Under the pieces are notes generated by a model that was given only the letters and a program-made list of their open reading frames with translations, did no database searches and was not told the origin of the DNA. Made by a program: the position numbers and the translations under genes. A stretch of 18,175 nucleotides of DNA from Rhizobacter sp. (GTDB taxonomy: Bacteria; Pseudomonadota; Gammaproteobacteria; Burkholderiales; Burkholderiaceae_C): the NCBI GenBank assembly GCA_014380155.1, contig JACMKJ010000329.1:1-18175 (forward strand), given 5' to 3'. This document shows, piece by piece, positions 1 through 7,309 of this stretch. Position 1 is the stretch's first letter. Each line of letters starts with the position of its first letter.

Positions 1-1125
1 CAGCTGCGTCACGTCGGACACCGCAGCTTCCAGCGCCAGCTGGATTTCGGCCAGCGCGGGTATCGGCACCCACAGCGGCAACTCCTCGTCCAGCACATGG
101 TCCTCGCGCACGTACCCGTGGGCCAGCACATAGTCGCCCAGGTTCTGCGTATTGCGCAGGCCGGCGCAATGCCCCAGCATGATCCATGCGTGCGGGCGCA
201 ACACCGCGATGTGGTCGGTGATGTTTTTTGCGTTGGCCGGGCCGACACCGATGTTGACCATGGTGATGCCGCTGCGGTCAGCGCGCATGAGGTGGTAGGC
301 AGGCATTTGCGGCAGGCGTGGCGGCGCCACGCCGAGGTCGTCGCCCGGCTGTGGGGTCGCGCCGCGCTGGCGCTCGACCACGTTGCCCGGCTGCACGAAG
401 GCGGCATAACCGCTGGCCGGGTCGGCCATCATCTCGTGGCCGAGCTGGATGAACTCGTCGATGTAGAACTGGTAGTTGGTGAAGAGCACGAAGTTCTGGA
501 AATGCTCGGGCGCGGTGCCGGTGTAGTGGCGCAGGCGGTGTAGCGAGTAGTCGACGCGCGGCGCGGTGAACAGCGACAGCGGGTGGCGCGCGTGGCCGTC
601 GGGGCCGATGGGCGGCTCGTGGGTGCCGTTGGCGATACCGTCGTCCATGGCCGACAGGTCGGGCAGGTCGAACTGGTCGCGCAGCAGCAGGCGGCGCGCG
701 GGCGGCATGCTGCCTTCGAGGTGGTCGTGTTCGCCGAGCGAAAAGTGCACCGGAATCGGTTGTGTGGACAGGCCCACTTCGAGCGAGACGCCGTGGTTCT
801 TGAGCAGCAGCGAAAACTGCTCGAGGTAGTAGTCGCCGAACAGGTCGGGCCGTGTCAGCGTGGTTTCGTAGGTGCCGGGGCCGGCGACGAAGCCATAGGC
901 CAGGCGCGAGTCGGCGCGGGCCACGGTGTCGGTGTGCACGCGCAGGTAGGGGTAGCAGGCCCGCACGTGATGGCCGAGGGCTTCGCCAGCCACGAAGCGC
1001 TGCAGGCTGTCACGCAGGTGGGCGATGCCGCTGTTGTAGATGGTGGTCGCATGGGCCAGCGCGGCGGCGGCGTCACTGAAGGACCGGGCGTTGATCAGGG
1101 TGGTGGGTTTGTTTGTCGGTGCCAT
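1..1125 (-). CDS. amn: AMP nucleosidase, C-terminus cut by window edge
   Basis: Hydrolyses AMP to adenine and ribose 5-phosphate in the cytoplasm, a purine salvage and AMP-level control step. The frame is open for 375 codons from an ATG at 1125 down to base 1 with no stop. E. coli Amn has 484 residues, so roughly 110 C-terminal residues lie outside. The middle carries Amn-like signatures recalled from the E. coli protein: VDYSLHRLRHYTGT, FVLFTNYQFYIDEF, then the nucleoside phosphorylase-type core ITMVNIGVGPANAKNITDH and GHCAGLR (His319, Cys320), and DYVLAHGYVREDHVLD. The late acidic substrate-binding segment is not in view. No clear Shine-Dalgarno precedes the ATG. The M61 peptidase gene ends 54 bases upstream on the same strand, so co-transcription is possible. 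The gap holds a small palindrome (TGACA, 2 bases, TGTCA at 1151-1162). Identification is firm. Confidence 0.95.
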   Translation of the reverse strand, partial: MAPTNKPTTLINARSFSDAAAALAHATTIYNSGIAHLRDSLQRFVAGEALGHHVRACYPYLRVHTDTVARADSRLAYGFVAGPGTYETTLTRPDLFGDYYLEQFSLLLKNHGVSLEVGLSTQPIPVHFSLGEHDHLEGSMPPARRLLLRDQFDLPDLSAMDDGIANGTHEPPIGPDGHARHPLSLFTAPRVDYSLHRLRHYTGTAPEHFQNFVLFTNYQFYIDEFIQLGHEMMADPASGYAAFVQPGNVVERQRGATPQPGDDLGVAPPRLPQMPAYHLMRADRSGITMVNIGVGPANAKNITDHIAVLRPHAWIMLGHCAGLRNTQNLGDYVLAHGYVREDHVLDEELPLWVPIPALAEIQLALEAAVSDVTQL

Positions 1126-1179
1126 GGGCGCATTGTGCGTCCATGGCATGTGACAACTGTCAGGCGCCCGGGCCCGGCC

Positions 1180-3111
1180 TTACTTCAACGGCGCAAACAA
1201 CACGCTCAGGCGGTCGACACTGCCCTCGATCCGCTCAAGCTGCGGGTAACGCAAGCCACCACGCCAGGTGACGGGCGCCGTGCGGTACTGGTCGCCCACC
1301 TTCACCAGCAGCTCGATCTTGCCGGCGCTTTTGTCATCACCCTTGGCGGCGGTAATGGCATCTTTCAGGCGTTCGGCCTTGTAGCTGCGGCCGTTCACTG
1401 CAAGCAGCGTGGCGCCCGACGTGAGCCCCGCCTGGTAGGCCGGGCTGCCCCACACCACACGGGTGAGCTTGCCTTCCTTGCCCACCATCAGGCCGAGCGA
1501 GTAGTTGAAGTCGGCGGCTTCGTCGTAGGCCTCCTGCGCTTTCACGTACTCGCTGGGCTTGTCGCTCCAGCCGAGCTTCCAGCCCGACTGGGTGATGCCG
1601 GCCAGGGGCGCGCGTGGCTCGTGCGTGTCGAGCCGCTCGCGCAGGAACCGGGCCCAGTCGTGTGGCTGCACCCGGTTGAGTTCGCGCACCACGTCGTCCA
1701 GCTTGTAGAGCACCGGGCGCAGGTCGTGCGCCGCTCGCGTGGACTCCACGCCGAAGAAGGCGCGCGCAAAGTCGTCGAGTGAACGGGTGCCGCCGGAGCG
1801 CTCGCGGATCAGCATGTCGGCTTCGAGCCAGATCAGGCGCGACTCATCGTAGTAATCGCCACCCCGTTGCCAGTCGCGCCAGTCGCGGCCCCAGCCCTGG
1901 GCCGACAGCAGCGGCTCGTTGGTGGTGTCTTGCAGGTTGCGCCAAACCCGACCGGCGCGCGCGTCGAGCCAGGCAGCGGTGGTGGCCAGGTCTTCGCGTG
2001 CGTCGAGCTGGCTGACCAGGCCCGAGCGGGCGGCGAGTACTGCGCCCCAGTACTGAGTTTGCCCTTCGTAGACCCACAGCAGGCTGTTCTGCATCGGCGT
2101 GTTGAAGTGCGGCGTCCACAGGTCGGCAGGGCGGCGGAACTTGCCGTTCCAGGAGTGCGCGTATTCGTGCGCCAGCAGGTCGCGGCCGATCGAGCCCTTG
2201 CCCCAGTCGGTGAAGTAGTTGCCCTTGACGCCGTTTTCGCTCGACTGGTGGTGCTCCAGGCCGATGCCGCTGAACTGGTCGCTCACGGCGAGCAAGAAGT
2301 CATAACGCGCAAAGCGGCGCGGGCCGAACACACGGTCGGCCTGTGTGACGAGCGCGCGGTGTGCGGCCAGCTGCCCGGCGTTGACCTCGCCTTGTTTGGC
2401 GTCGTCGACCACCAGGTTCAGGAACACCGGCGGGCGGCCTGCTTCGCGTGCGCCAGGGTCGAGGTCGAGCTGCTGGTAGTGACGGCCTGCAAACAGTGGC
2501 GAGTCGACCAGCGTCTCCACGCTCACGGTTTTGAAATTGACGCTCGCGCCCTGGCGCTCGGTCGCCGTCAGCGCGCTGCCAAAGCCCCAGCCCGCTGGCA
2601 GGGTCAAGCGGGGCTTCACGTTGATCTGGCTGGCGTCGTGTCCCGCCGGGTAGAGCAGCACGTTGTTCCATTGCAGGCCAAGTATCTCGGGCGTGACGAC
2701 CATGCGGCTGCTGCTCTTGTCGAGCGGGCTCAGGAACTGAAACTCGATCTGCAGCGTGTTCGCACCGGCCGGCACCTCCACCTGGAAGGCGTGGCTGTCG
2801 AGCGTGTCGCGCTTCCATTCGAGCGGCTTGCCCTGCGCCGACATGCGCAGCCCCGCGAGCCGCGAGACGTTGCCGGTGGGCGAGTGCGTGCCCGGCAGCC
2901 AGCGCGGGTAGTACAGCGTCAGCGGCCCGGGTTTGACGGGCACGCTTTGTTTCACATTGAAGACCTTGTGGTCGAGGTCGGTGGCGTCGACATCCAGCGT
3001 CATCACGCCGGGGTACGGTGTGGTGCGAACGGGCGGCAGGGTTTGTGCCGCGAGGTGGGTGCAGGCCGCGATGCTGATGGCAGCGGCCCAGGTGCGCAGG
3101 TGCGTGTGCAT
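1180..3111 (-). CDS. Exported M61-family metallopeptidase with PDZ domain
   Basis: A 643-residue zinc peptidase of the M61 (glycyl aminopeptidase) family, probably acting in the periplasm. The N-terminus has a signal peptide of about 22 residues ending near HLAAQT. An N-terminal beta domain spans about 35-210. The catalytic domain has the zinc motif HEYAH (His315, Glu316, His319) and the third ligand Glu349 in VYEGQTQYWG. A PDZ domain covers about 538-608 (LGLMVGKEGKLTRVV, then SPAYQAGLTSGATLLAVNG), as is usual in bacterial M61 proteins. The ATG at 3111 is preceded by AGGAG at good spacing, and a plausible promoter lies just upstream. It is divergent from the carboxylase gene, and amn follows on the same strand 54 bases downstream. 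All metal ligands are present, so it should be active. The physiological substrate cannot be read from the sequence. Confidence 0.93.
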   Translation of the reverse strand: MHTHLRTWAAAISIAACTHLAAQTLPPVRTTPYPGVMTLDVDATDLDHKVFNVKQSVPVKPGPLTLYYPRWLPGTHSPTGNVSRLAGLRMSAQGKPLEWKRDTLDSHAFQVEVPAGANTLQIEFQFLSPLDKSSSRMVVTPEILGLQWNNVLLYPAGHDASQINVKPRLTLPAGWGFGSALTATERQGASVNFKTVSVETLVDSPLFAGRHYQQLDLDPGAREAGRPPVFLNLVVDDAKQGEVNAGQLAAHRALVTQADRVFGPRRFARYDFLLAVSDQFSGIGLEHHQSSENGVKGNYFTDWGKGSIGRDLLAHEYAHSWNGKFRRPADLWTPHFNTPMQNSLLWVYEGQTQYWGAVLAARSGLVSQLDAREDLATTAAWLDARAGRVWRNLQDTTNEPLLSAQGWGRDWRDWQRGGDYYDESRLIWLEADMLIRERSGGTRSLDDFARAFFGVESTRAAHDLRPVLYKLDDVVRELNRVQPHDWARFLRERLDTHEPRAPLAGITQSGWKLGWSDKPSEYVKAQEAYDEAADFNYSLGLMVGKEGKLTRVVWGSPAYQAGLTSGATLLAVNGRSYKAERLKDAITAAKGDDKSAGKIELLVKVGDQYRTAPVTWRGGLRYPQLERIEGSVDRLSVLFAPLK

Positions 3112-3135
3112 GGGTCTCCTTGTGGGGGAGCGCGC

Positions 3136-3164
3136 ACGATACCGAGTGAAGGCCCACTTGTCAC
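3136..3164 (-). promoter_or_regulatory. Candidate sigma-70 promoter for the M61 peptidase gene
   Basis: On the minus strand, GTGACA (3164-3159, five of six to the -35 consensus) is followed after exactly 17 bases by TATCGT (3141-3136, four of six to the -10 consensus). The -10 lies about 25 bases before the start codon. This is the best-spaced promoter-like pair in the 126-base divergent region. No comparably good pair was found for the plus-strand carboxylase gene. The call is from pattern only. Confidence 0.45.
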
Positions 3165-3237
3165 GGCGGTGTCAGGGCTTGTGCGGCGCCGCCGCTACAG
3201 TGCCGCAGGCAATCACAAGACCCGCGTGGAGACAGGC

Positions 3238-5064
3238 ATGACCCAGAACATTTCGATCCAGGCGCCGATGGCCGCCACCGTGGTGCAGCTCGCGGTGAAC
3301 ATGGGCGACGCGGTGCGTGCCGGCCAGCTGCTGCTGGTGCTCGAAGCCATGAAGATGGAGCACGAGATCCGCGCCGAGGCCGACGCGCAGGTGCTGCACG
3401 TGGCGGTGCAGGCCGGCGAGATGGTCAGCGAAGACGGCCTGTTGCTCACACTCGGTGCGGCCGTGGCCGGCGCGGCCGCCGCTGCGGCGCAAACGGTGCA
3501 GGCACAGGCCACAACCGAGCTGCGCGCCGACCTGCAAGAGGTCATCACCCGCCACGCTTACACGCTCGATGCACAACGCTCCGAGGCCGTGGCCAAGCGC
3601 CACGCGCTGGGCCTGCGCAGCGCGCGCGAAAACATCGCCGACCTGTGTGACGAGGGCAGCTTCACCGAATACGGCGCACTGGCCTTTGCCGCGCAACGCA
3701 GCCGCCGTGCGCTCGACGACCTGATCAAGAACACACCCGCCGACGGCATGGTGACCGGCATCGGCAGCGTCAACAGCGCGCGGTTCGGTGAAGAGAAGTC
3801 GCGCTGCGTGGTGATGTCGTATGACGCCACCGTGCTGGCCGGCACACAAGGCATGCGCAACCACCAGAAGACCGACCGCATGCTCGGCATTGCGCTCGAG
3901 CAGCGCCTGCCGGTGCTGCTGTTTGCCGAAGGGGGTGGGGGCCGCCCGGGTGACACCGATTCCTCGACTGTTGCCGGCCTGCACCTGCACACCTTTGCGA
4001 GCTACGCGCGCCTGAGCGGGCAGGTGCCGGTGGTGGGCATCGTTGCCGGCCGCTGCTTCGCCGGCAACGCCGCGCTGCTGGGCTGCAGCGACGTGATCAT
4101 TGCCACCCGCAACAGCAACATCGGCATGGGCGGCCCGGCCATGATCGAAGGCGGCGGCCTGGGCGTGTTCACGCCCGAGCAAGTGGGGCCGAGCAGCGTG
4201 CAGCACGGCAATGGCGTGATCGACGTGCTGGTCGACGACGAAGCGCAGGCCGTGGCCGCCGCCAAGCAGTACCTGGGCTATTTCCAGGGCCGCTTGAGCG
4301 ACTGGTCGGCCGGTGACCCCAACCGCCTGCGCGAGGCCTTGCCCGAAAACCGCGTGCGCACCTACGACATCCGCCAGGTGATGCAGGGCGTGGCCGACAC
4401 CGGCTCGCTGCTGGAGCTGCGCGCGGGTTTTGGCGTCGGCATCTTGACGGCGTTGGCGCGCATCGAAGGCCGCCCGGTCGGCCTGATGGCCAACAACCCG
4501 GCGCACCTGGGCGGTGCGATTGACGCCGACGCGGCCGACAAGGCCGCCCGTTTCATGCAGCTGTGCAACGCGCATGGCCTGCCGCTCGTGTCGCTGATCG
4601 ACACGCCGGGTTTCATGGTCGGGCCCGAGATCGAACAAAAAGCCCAGGTGCGCCATGTGAGCCGCATGTTCGTGACCGCCGCCCACCTGAGGGTGCCCTT
4701 TCTCGCCGTGGTGCTCCGCAAGGGTTACGGCCTGGGTGCGATGGCGATGGCCGGCGGCGGCTTTCATTCGCCCTCGCTCACCGCCGCCTGGCCGAGTGGC
4801 GAGTTTGGCGGCATGGGCCTCGAAGGCGCCGTGCGCCTGGGCTACCGCAAGGAGCTGGCGGCCGCGCCCGAGGGCCCCGAGCGCGACGCGCTCTACGACA
4901 AGCTGGTGGCCGCGCAGTACGAGCGTGGTAAGGCGATCAACATGGCCGCCATGCTCGAGATCGACGCCGTGATCGACCCGGCACAAACACGCCACTGGCT
5001 GGCGCGCGGCCTGGCCTCGTCGCGCGTCGGCGAAAAACGCAGCGCGCCAGTCGACACCTGGTGA
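3238..5064 (+). CDS. Biotinyl carrier/carboxyltransferase fusion of an acyl-CoA carboxylase
   Basis: A 608-residue fusion. Residues about 5-75 are a biotinyl domain with the motif EAMKM, and Lys39 is the predicted biotinylation site. An alanine-rich linker (about 75-95) follows, and then a carboxyltransferase of the crotonase-like acyl-CoA carboxylase family. The N-lobe has RENIADLCDEGSFTEYG and TPADGMVTGIGSVN; the C-lobe has GLMANNPAHLGGAID and LIDTPGFMVGPE. It should move CO2 from carboxybiotin to an acyl-CoA; acetyl-, propionyl- or other acyl-CoA cannot be told apart here. The ATG at 3238 is chosen because GGAG precedes it and the biotinyl domain begins at once; the frame stays open far upstream only as a shadow of the opposite-strand peptidase. 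Members of this group are often part of a single biotin carboxylase-carrier-transferase chain. No biotin carboxylase is encoded in this window, so that subunit must come from elsewhere. Confidence 0.9.
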   Translation: MTQNISIQAPMAATVVQLAVNMGDAVRAGQLLLVLEAMKMEHEIRAEADAQVLHVAVQAGEMVSEDGLLLTLGAAVAGAAAAAAQTVQAQATTELRADLQEVITRHAYTLDAQRSEAVAKRHALGLRSARENIADLCDEGSFTEYGALAFAAQRSRRALDDLIKNTPADGMVTGIGSVNSARFGEEKSRCVVMSYDATVLAGTQGMRNHQKTDRMLGIALEQRLPVLLFAEGGGGRPGDTDSSTVAGLHLHTFASYARLSGQVPVVGIVAGRCFAGNAALLGCSDVIIATRNSNIGMGGPAMIEGGGLGVFTPEQVGPSSVQHGNGVIDVLVDDEAQAVAAAKQYLGYFQGRLSDWSAGDPNRLREALPENRVRTYDIRQVMQGVADTGSLLELRAGFGVGILTALARIEGRPVGLMANNPAHLGGAIDADAADKAARFMQLCNAHGLPLVSLIDTPGFMVGPEIEQKAQVRHVSRMFVTAAHLRVPFLAVVLRKGYGLGAMAMAGGGFHSPSLTAAWPSGEFGGMGLEGAVRLGYRKELAAAPEGPERDALYDKLVAAQYERGKAINMAAMLEIDAVIDPAQTRHWLARGLASSRVGEKRSAPVDTW

Positions 5065-5099
5065 GTTGACGCGCCCTTGTCCTACACGGGGATGCGGTG

Positions 5100-5114
5100 T
5101 CGGCAGGCTGCCGA
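5100..5114. repeat. Short perfect palindrome before the lipoprotein gene
   Basis: TCGGCAG and CTGCCGA flank one central base in the 98-base gap between the carboxylase and lipoprotein genes. No run of T follows, so it is a poor intrinsic terminator. It could be an operator or be due to chance. Confidence 0.3.
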
Positions 5115-5162
5115 GCCGCGCGTCCGGGCTCACGATGCTGCATCGCCCACAGGAGCATGCGC

Positions 5163-5660
5163 ATGAAGACCCGATTCGACCCCATCACGGCCTGGCTGGC
5201 TGTTGCGTCGCTGGCGTGCCTGGTCGTCCTCAGCGGCTGCGGCCCTCAAGACGGCACCCTTCCGGCCGCGAACCAGCAGGTCAAGACAAATACGCCGGTG
5301 GCGGCGGCGGCGCCGCCCGTGGTCAGCTTCCACCTGGGTGAGGTGCGCCACATCGAGACCCTCACCGAACGCTCGAAACCCACCGGTGTGGGCGCCGTGG
5401 CCGGCGGCGTGCTGGGCGGCGTGGTCGGCCACCAGGTGGGTGACGGCAACGGCCAGAAAGCGGCCACCGTTGTCGGTGCCGTGGGGGGTGCGGTGCTGGG
5501 CAACAAGATCGAGCGCGACCGCGCCGAAAAGGTCGTCGGCTACCGAATCGAAGTGCGCATGGACAACGGCGATGTGCGCCAGTTCCAGCGTACCGAGCTG
5601 GGTGGCTTGTCGGTCGGTCGCCGGGTTCGCATCGATGGCGATTCGCTGACCCCCGCCTGA
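5163..5660 (+). CDS. Glycine-zipper 2TM-domain outer-membrane lipoprotein
   Basis: A 165-residue predicted lipoprotein. The signal segment (residues 10-26) ends in the lipobox LSGC, with Cys26 as the lipid-modified residue. After a Pro/Ala-rich linker, residues about 75-114 form a glycine zipper (GVGAVAGGVLGGVVGHQVGD, then VVGAVGGAVLGNKIE). This is the hallmark of the 17-kDa antigen/SlyB-like glycine zipper 2TM family. The C-terminus (about 125-161) is a small beta-rich region (YRIEVRMDNGDVRQF). Such proteins sit in the outer membrane and are linked to envelope stability; the exact role is unknown. ATGs occur at 5157 and 5163. The AGGAG at 5151-5155 is only one base from the first but seven from the second, so 5163 is preferred. 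It lies 98 bases after the carboxylase gene and 54 before the next gene on the same strand. Confidence 0.88.
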   Translation: MKTRFDPITAWLAVASLACLVVLSGCGPQDGTLPAANQQVKTNTPVAAAAPPVVSFHLGEVRHIETLTERSKPTGVGAVAGGVLGGVVGHQVGDGNGQKAATVVGAVGGAVLGNKIERDRAEKVVGYRIEVRMDNGDVRQFQRTELGGLSVGRRVRIDGDSLTPA

Positions 5661-5714
5661 GGTCGATCCCTTGGTGCGAAACTCGCGGCTGCCCACAGCA
5701 AGGGAGCCCGCAGC

Positions 5715-6074
5715 ATGGCCATTGGTTGGCTGACCGCCCTCAAAGTCATTCCCTGGAGCGACGTGATCGAAGCCACGCCTGGCATCGTCAAGGGCGCGCG
5801 CAAGATGTTCACCCGGGGCCAGCAGGTTGACGTGCCGGCGCCCGCCACACCCGGCGCCGGCGCGCCCGACCGCGTGGCCCAGCTTGAAACCGCGCTCGCT
5901 CAGCTGCGTGAGCAGCAGCAGGCTTCGGCGCAGCTGATCGAAAGCCTGGCCGAGCAGAACGCTCGCATCGTCGACGCGGTGCAGATCCTGCGCGTTCGCA
6001 CCCGCTTGCTGATGGTGGTGAGCGGCGTGCTCACGCTGGGGTTGGTGGCCGCCGTGCTCTGGGGTGTGCGATGA
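5715..6074 (+). CDS. Small coiled-coil protein with C-terminal membrane anchor
   Basis: A 119-residue protein I cannot assign to a named family. Residues 1-35 are a short amphipathic region (SDVIEATPGIVKGARKMF), and 36-51 a Pro/Ala-rich linker. Residues about 52-92 look like a coiled coil (RVAQLETALAQLREQQQ and on). Residues 98-117 form one transmembrane helix (LLMVVSGVLTLGLVAAVLW), with a single charged residue after it. There is no signal peptide, so it is probably a tail-anchored inner-membrane protein with its coiled coil in the cytoplasm. A purine-rich AGGGAG lies about eight bases before the ATG. Its stop overlaps the DUF72 gene start in ATGA, which implies translational coupling. The overlap and the ordered domain layout argue for a real gene. 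Function is unknown. Confidence 0.8.
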   Translation: MAIGWLTALKVIPWSDVIEATPGIVKGARKMFTRGQQVDVPAPATPGAGAPDRVAQLETALAQLREQQQASAQLIESLAEQNARIVDAVQILRVRTRLLMVVSGVLTLGLVAAVLWGVR

Positions 6075-6871
6075 GCGCGCCCTGCATTCGCGTGGGCATC
6101 GGCGGCTGGACCTTCGAGCCCTGGCGCAACAACTTTTATCCCGAAGGCTGGCCGCAGGGCCGCGAGCTCGAATACGCCGCCAGCAAGCTGACCGCGATCG
6201 AAGTCAACGGCACTTACTACAGCTCGATGAAGCCGGCCACCTTTGCCAAGTGGCGCGACGAATCTCCCGAGGGATTCATGTTTTCGCTCAAGGCCAACCG
6301 CTTTGCGACCAACCGCCGTGTGCTGGCCGAGGCAGGTGAGTCGGTGCAGCGTTTCATCGACAGCGGCATCGCCGAGTTGGGCGACAAGCTGGGGCCGGTG
6401 TTGTGGCAGTTCGCGCCGACCAAACGGTTCGATCCGGTCGACTTCGAGGCGTTCATGAAACTGCTGCCCGCGAAGGTGCAAGGCCTGCCGCTGCGCCATG
6501 TGCTCGATGTGCGGCACGAGAGCTTCAAGTCGGCCGAGTACCTGGCACTCGCGCGCCGCTACGAGATGGCCACGGTGTTCACCGACTCCGATGAGTACCC
6601 CTCCTTTGCCGACCTCACCGGCAACTTTCTTTATGCGCGGTTGATGCGCTCGCAGTCGCAGCTGCCACAGGGTTTCAAGCCTGCAGTGCTCGACGGCTAC
6701 GCCGCCTGCGCGCAGGCCTGGGCGAGTGGCGACGAACCCGAGGGCCTGCCGCGTGTGCAGGCCAAGGCCACGCCAGCGCAGCCGCGCGATGTGTTCATGT
6801 TCTTCATCAGTGCCGCCAAGGAGCGCAACCCGGCGGCGGCGATGGGGTTGATCGAGCGCTTGCGCGGCTGA
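6071..6871 (+). CDS. DUF72 domain-containing protein
   Basis: A 266-residue protein spanning the whole DUF72 fold, a TIM-barrel family of unproven biochemical role (YecE type). Family-typical segments are RVGIGGWTFEPWRNNFYP at the N-terminus, MFSLKANRFATN and KLGPVLWQFAPTKRFDP in the middle, and LDVRHESF after them. The C-terminal part (VFMFFISAAKERNPAAA) completes the barrel. There is no signal peptide and no membrane segment, so it is cytoplasmic. The start codon lies within the stop of the coiled-coil gene (ATGA at 6071-6074), pointing to coupled translation. A hairpin-rich non-coding stretch begins 13 bases after the stop. Confidence 0.9.
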   Translation: MSAPCIRVGIGGWTFEPWRNNFYPEGWPQGRELEYAASKLTAIEVNGTYYSSMKPATFAKWRDESPEGFMFSLKANRFATNRRVLAEAGESVQRFIDSGIAELGDKLGPVLWQFAPTKRFDPVDFEAFMKLLPAKVQGLPLRHVLDVRHESFKSAEYLALARRYEMATVFTDSDEYPSFADLTGNFLYARLMRSQSQLPQGFKPAVLDGYAACAQAWASGDEPEGLPRVQAKATPAQPRDVFMFFISAAKERNPAAAMGLIERLRG

Positions 6872-6884
6872 GTTTTGCTCGTCA

Positions 6885-6902
6885 TTCCCGCGGAGGCGGG
6901 AA
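6885..6902. repeat. Hairpin TTCCCGC/GCGGGAA after the DUF72 gene
   Basis: A 7-base perfect stem (6885-6891 with 6896-6902) around a 4-base loop, 13 bases after the DUF72 stop. The surrounding GTCATTCCCGC...GCGGGAA form resembles short REP-like repeats common in Proteobacteria. It has no trailing T-run, so any transcription-ending role is uncertain. Confidence 0.55.
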
Positions 6903-7011
6903 GTCCAGGATCCACCCGTTCGGGCTGAGGTATCGAAGCCTTCGTGCCGCTTCGCGTCGTGGCTCTTGTTCACTGCGTGAGGCCGCGCCGGGTGTTCGGC
7001 CCGGCGGCCGA

Positions 7012-7041
7012 CCTCCTTTCTTGTGTCGACAAGAAAGGAGG
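7012..7041. repeat. Perfect 13-base inverted repeat with 4-base loop
   Basis: CCTCCTTTCTTGT (7012-7024) and ACAAGAAAGGAGG (7029-7041) are perfect reverse complements around GTCG. As RNA either strand would form a very stable hairpin. The stem contains AAGGAGG, a Shine-Dalgarno match, buried in the pairing, but no start codon follows at a useful distance. No T-run adjoins, so it is not a classic terminator. Confidence 0.7.
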
Positions 7042-7309
7042 CAAAGAAGCGACCCCTGCCGACTCGGCCCTCGCGTTGCGAGGGCTGCCTTGCGCTGCTC
7101 GGTCTTTGCGGGTCGGGCAGAACTCGCTACGCGCCGTGCCGGCGCTGCGCTCAAACAACCGCCCGAAGTCAGTTGTTGATGCGCGCTGCGCGCGCCCCGC
7201 AAAGCCCTGCGCTGCTCAGCTCGTCCGAAGGGGGAGATGAACACCAGCCGGCCTCGCTACGCTCGGCTTGATTGGCTGGCTTCGCCTTGCCGCGATGACT
7301 TCTCAGACC

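Larger units (their letters stand above)
6881..7300. repeat. Non-coding region rich in inverted repeats, possibly a repeat element
   Basis: No convincing gene lies between the DUF72 stop (6871) and the DUF3857 stop (7310). Short open frames on both strands have no ribosome sites or domain-like composition. The stretch starts with GTCATTCCCGCGG and ends with CCGCGATGAC (to about 7300), which is GTCATCGCGG on the other strand: an imperfect terminal inverted repeat differing by a 3-base insertion. Inside are a 7-base hairpin (6885-6902), a GC hairpin (GCCGGG/CCCGGC around 6988-7004), a perfect 13-base stem (7012-7041), and a 10-base direct repeat (TGCGCTGCTC at 7091 and 7208). Similar hairpin-containing intergenic repeats are, from memory, common in Burkholderiales. 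Calling it a mobile miniature element is inference; no target duplication is visible. Confidence 0.55.

Noticed and set aside
1867..3237. Long plus-strand extension of the carboxylase frame upstream of 3238
   Set aside because: It lies opposite the M61 peptidase gene, lacks domain-like composition, and the biotinyl domain begins right at the ATG at 3238 behind GGAG.
3172..5133. 653-codon open frame on the minus strand
   Set aside because: It is fully antisense to the carboxylase gene and rich in His, Gly and Ala from reverse-complemented GC codons; no motifs.
6882..7271. Several 60-120 codon open frames on both strands in the 6872-7309 gap
   Set aside because: They have no ribosome sites, Arg/Ala/Ser-rich low-information composition, and coincide with inverted repeats; likely spurious.
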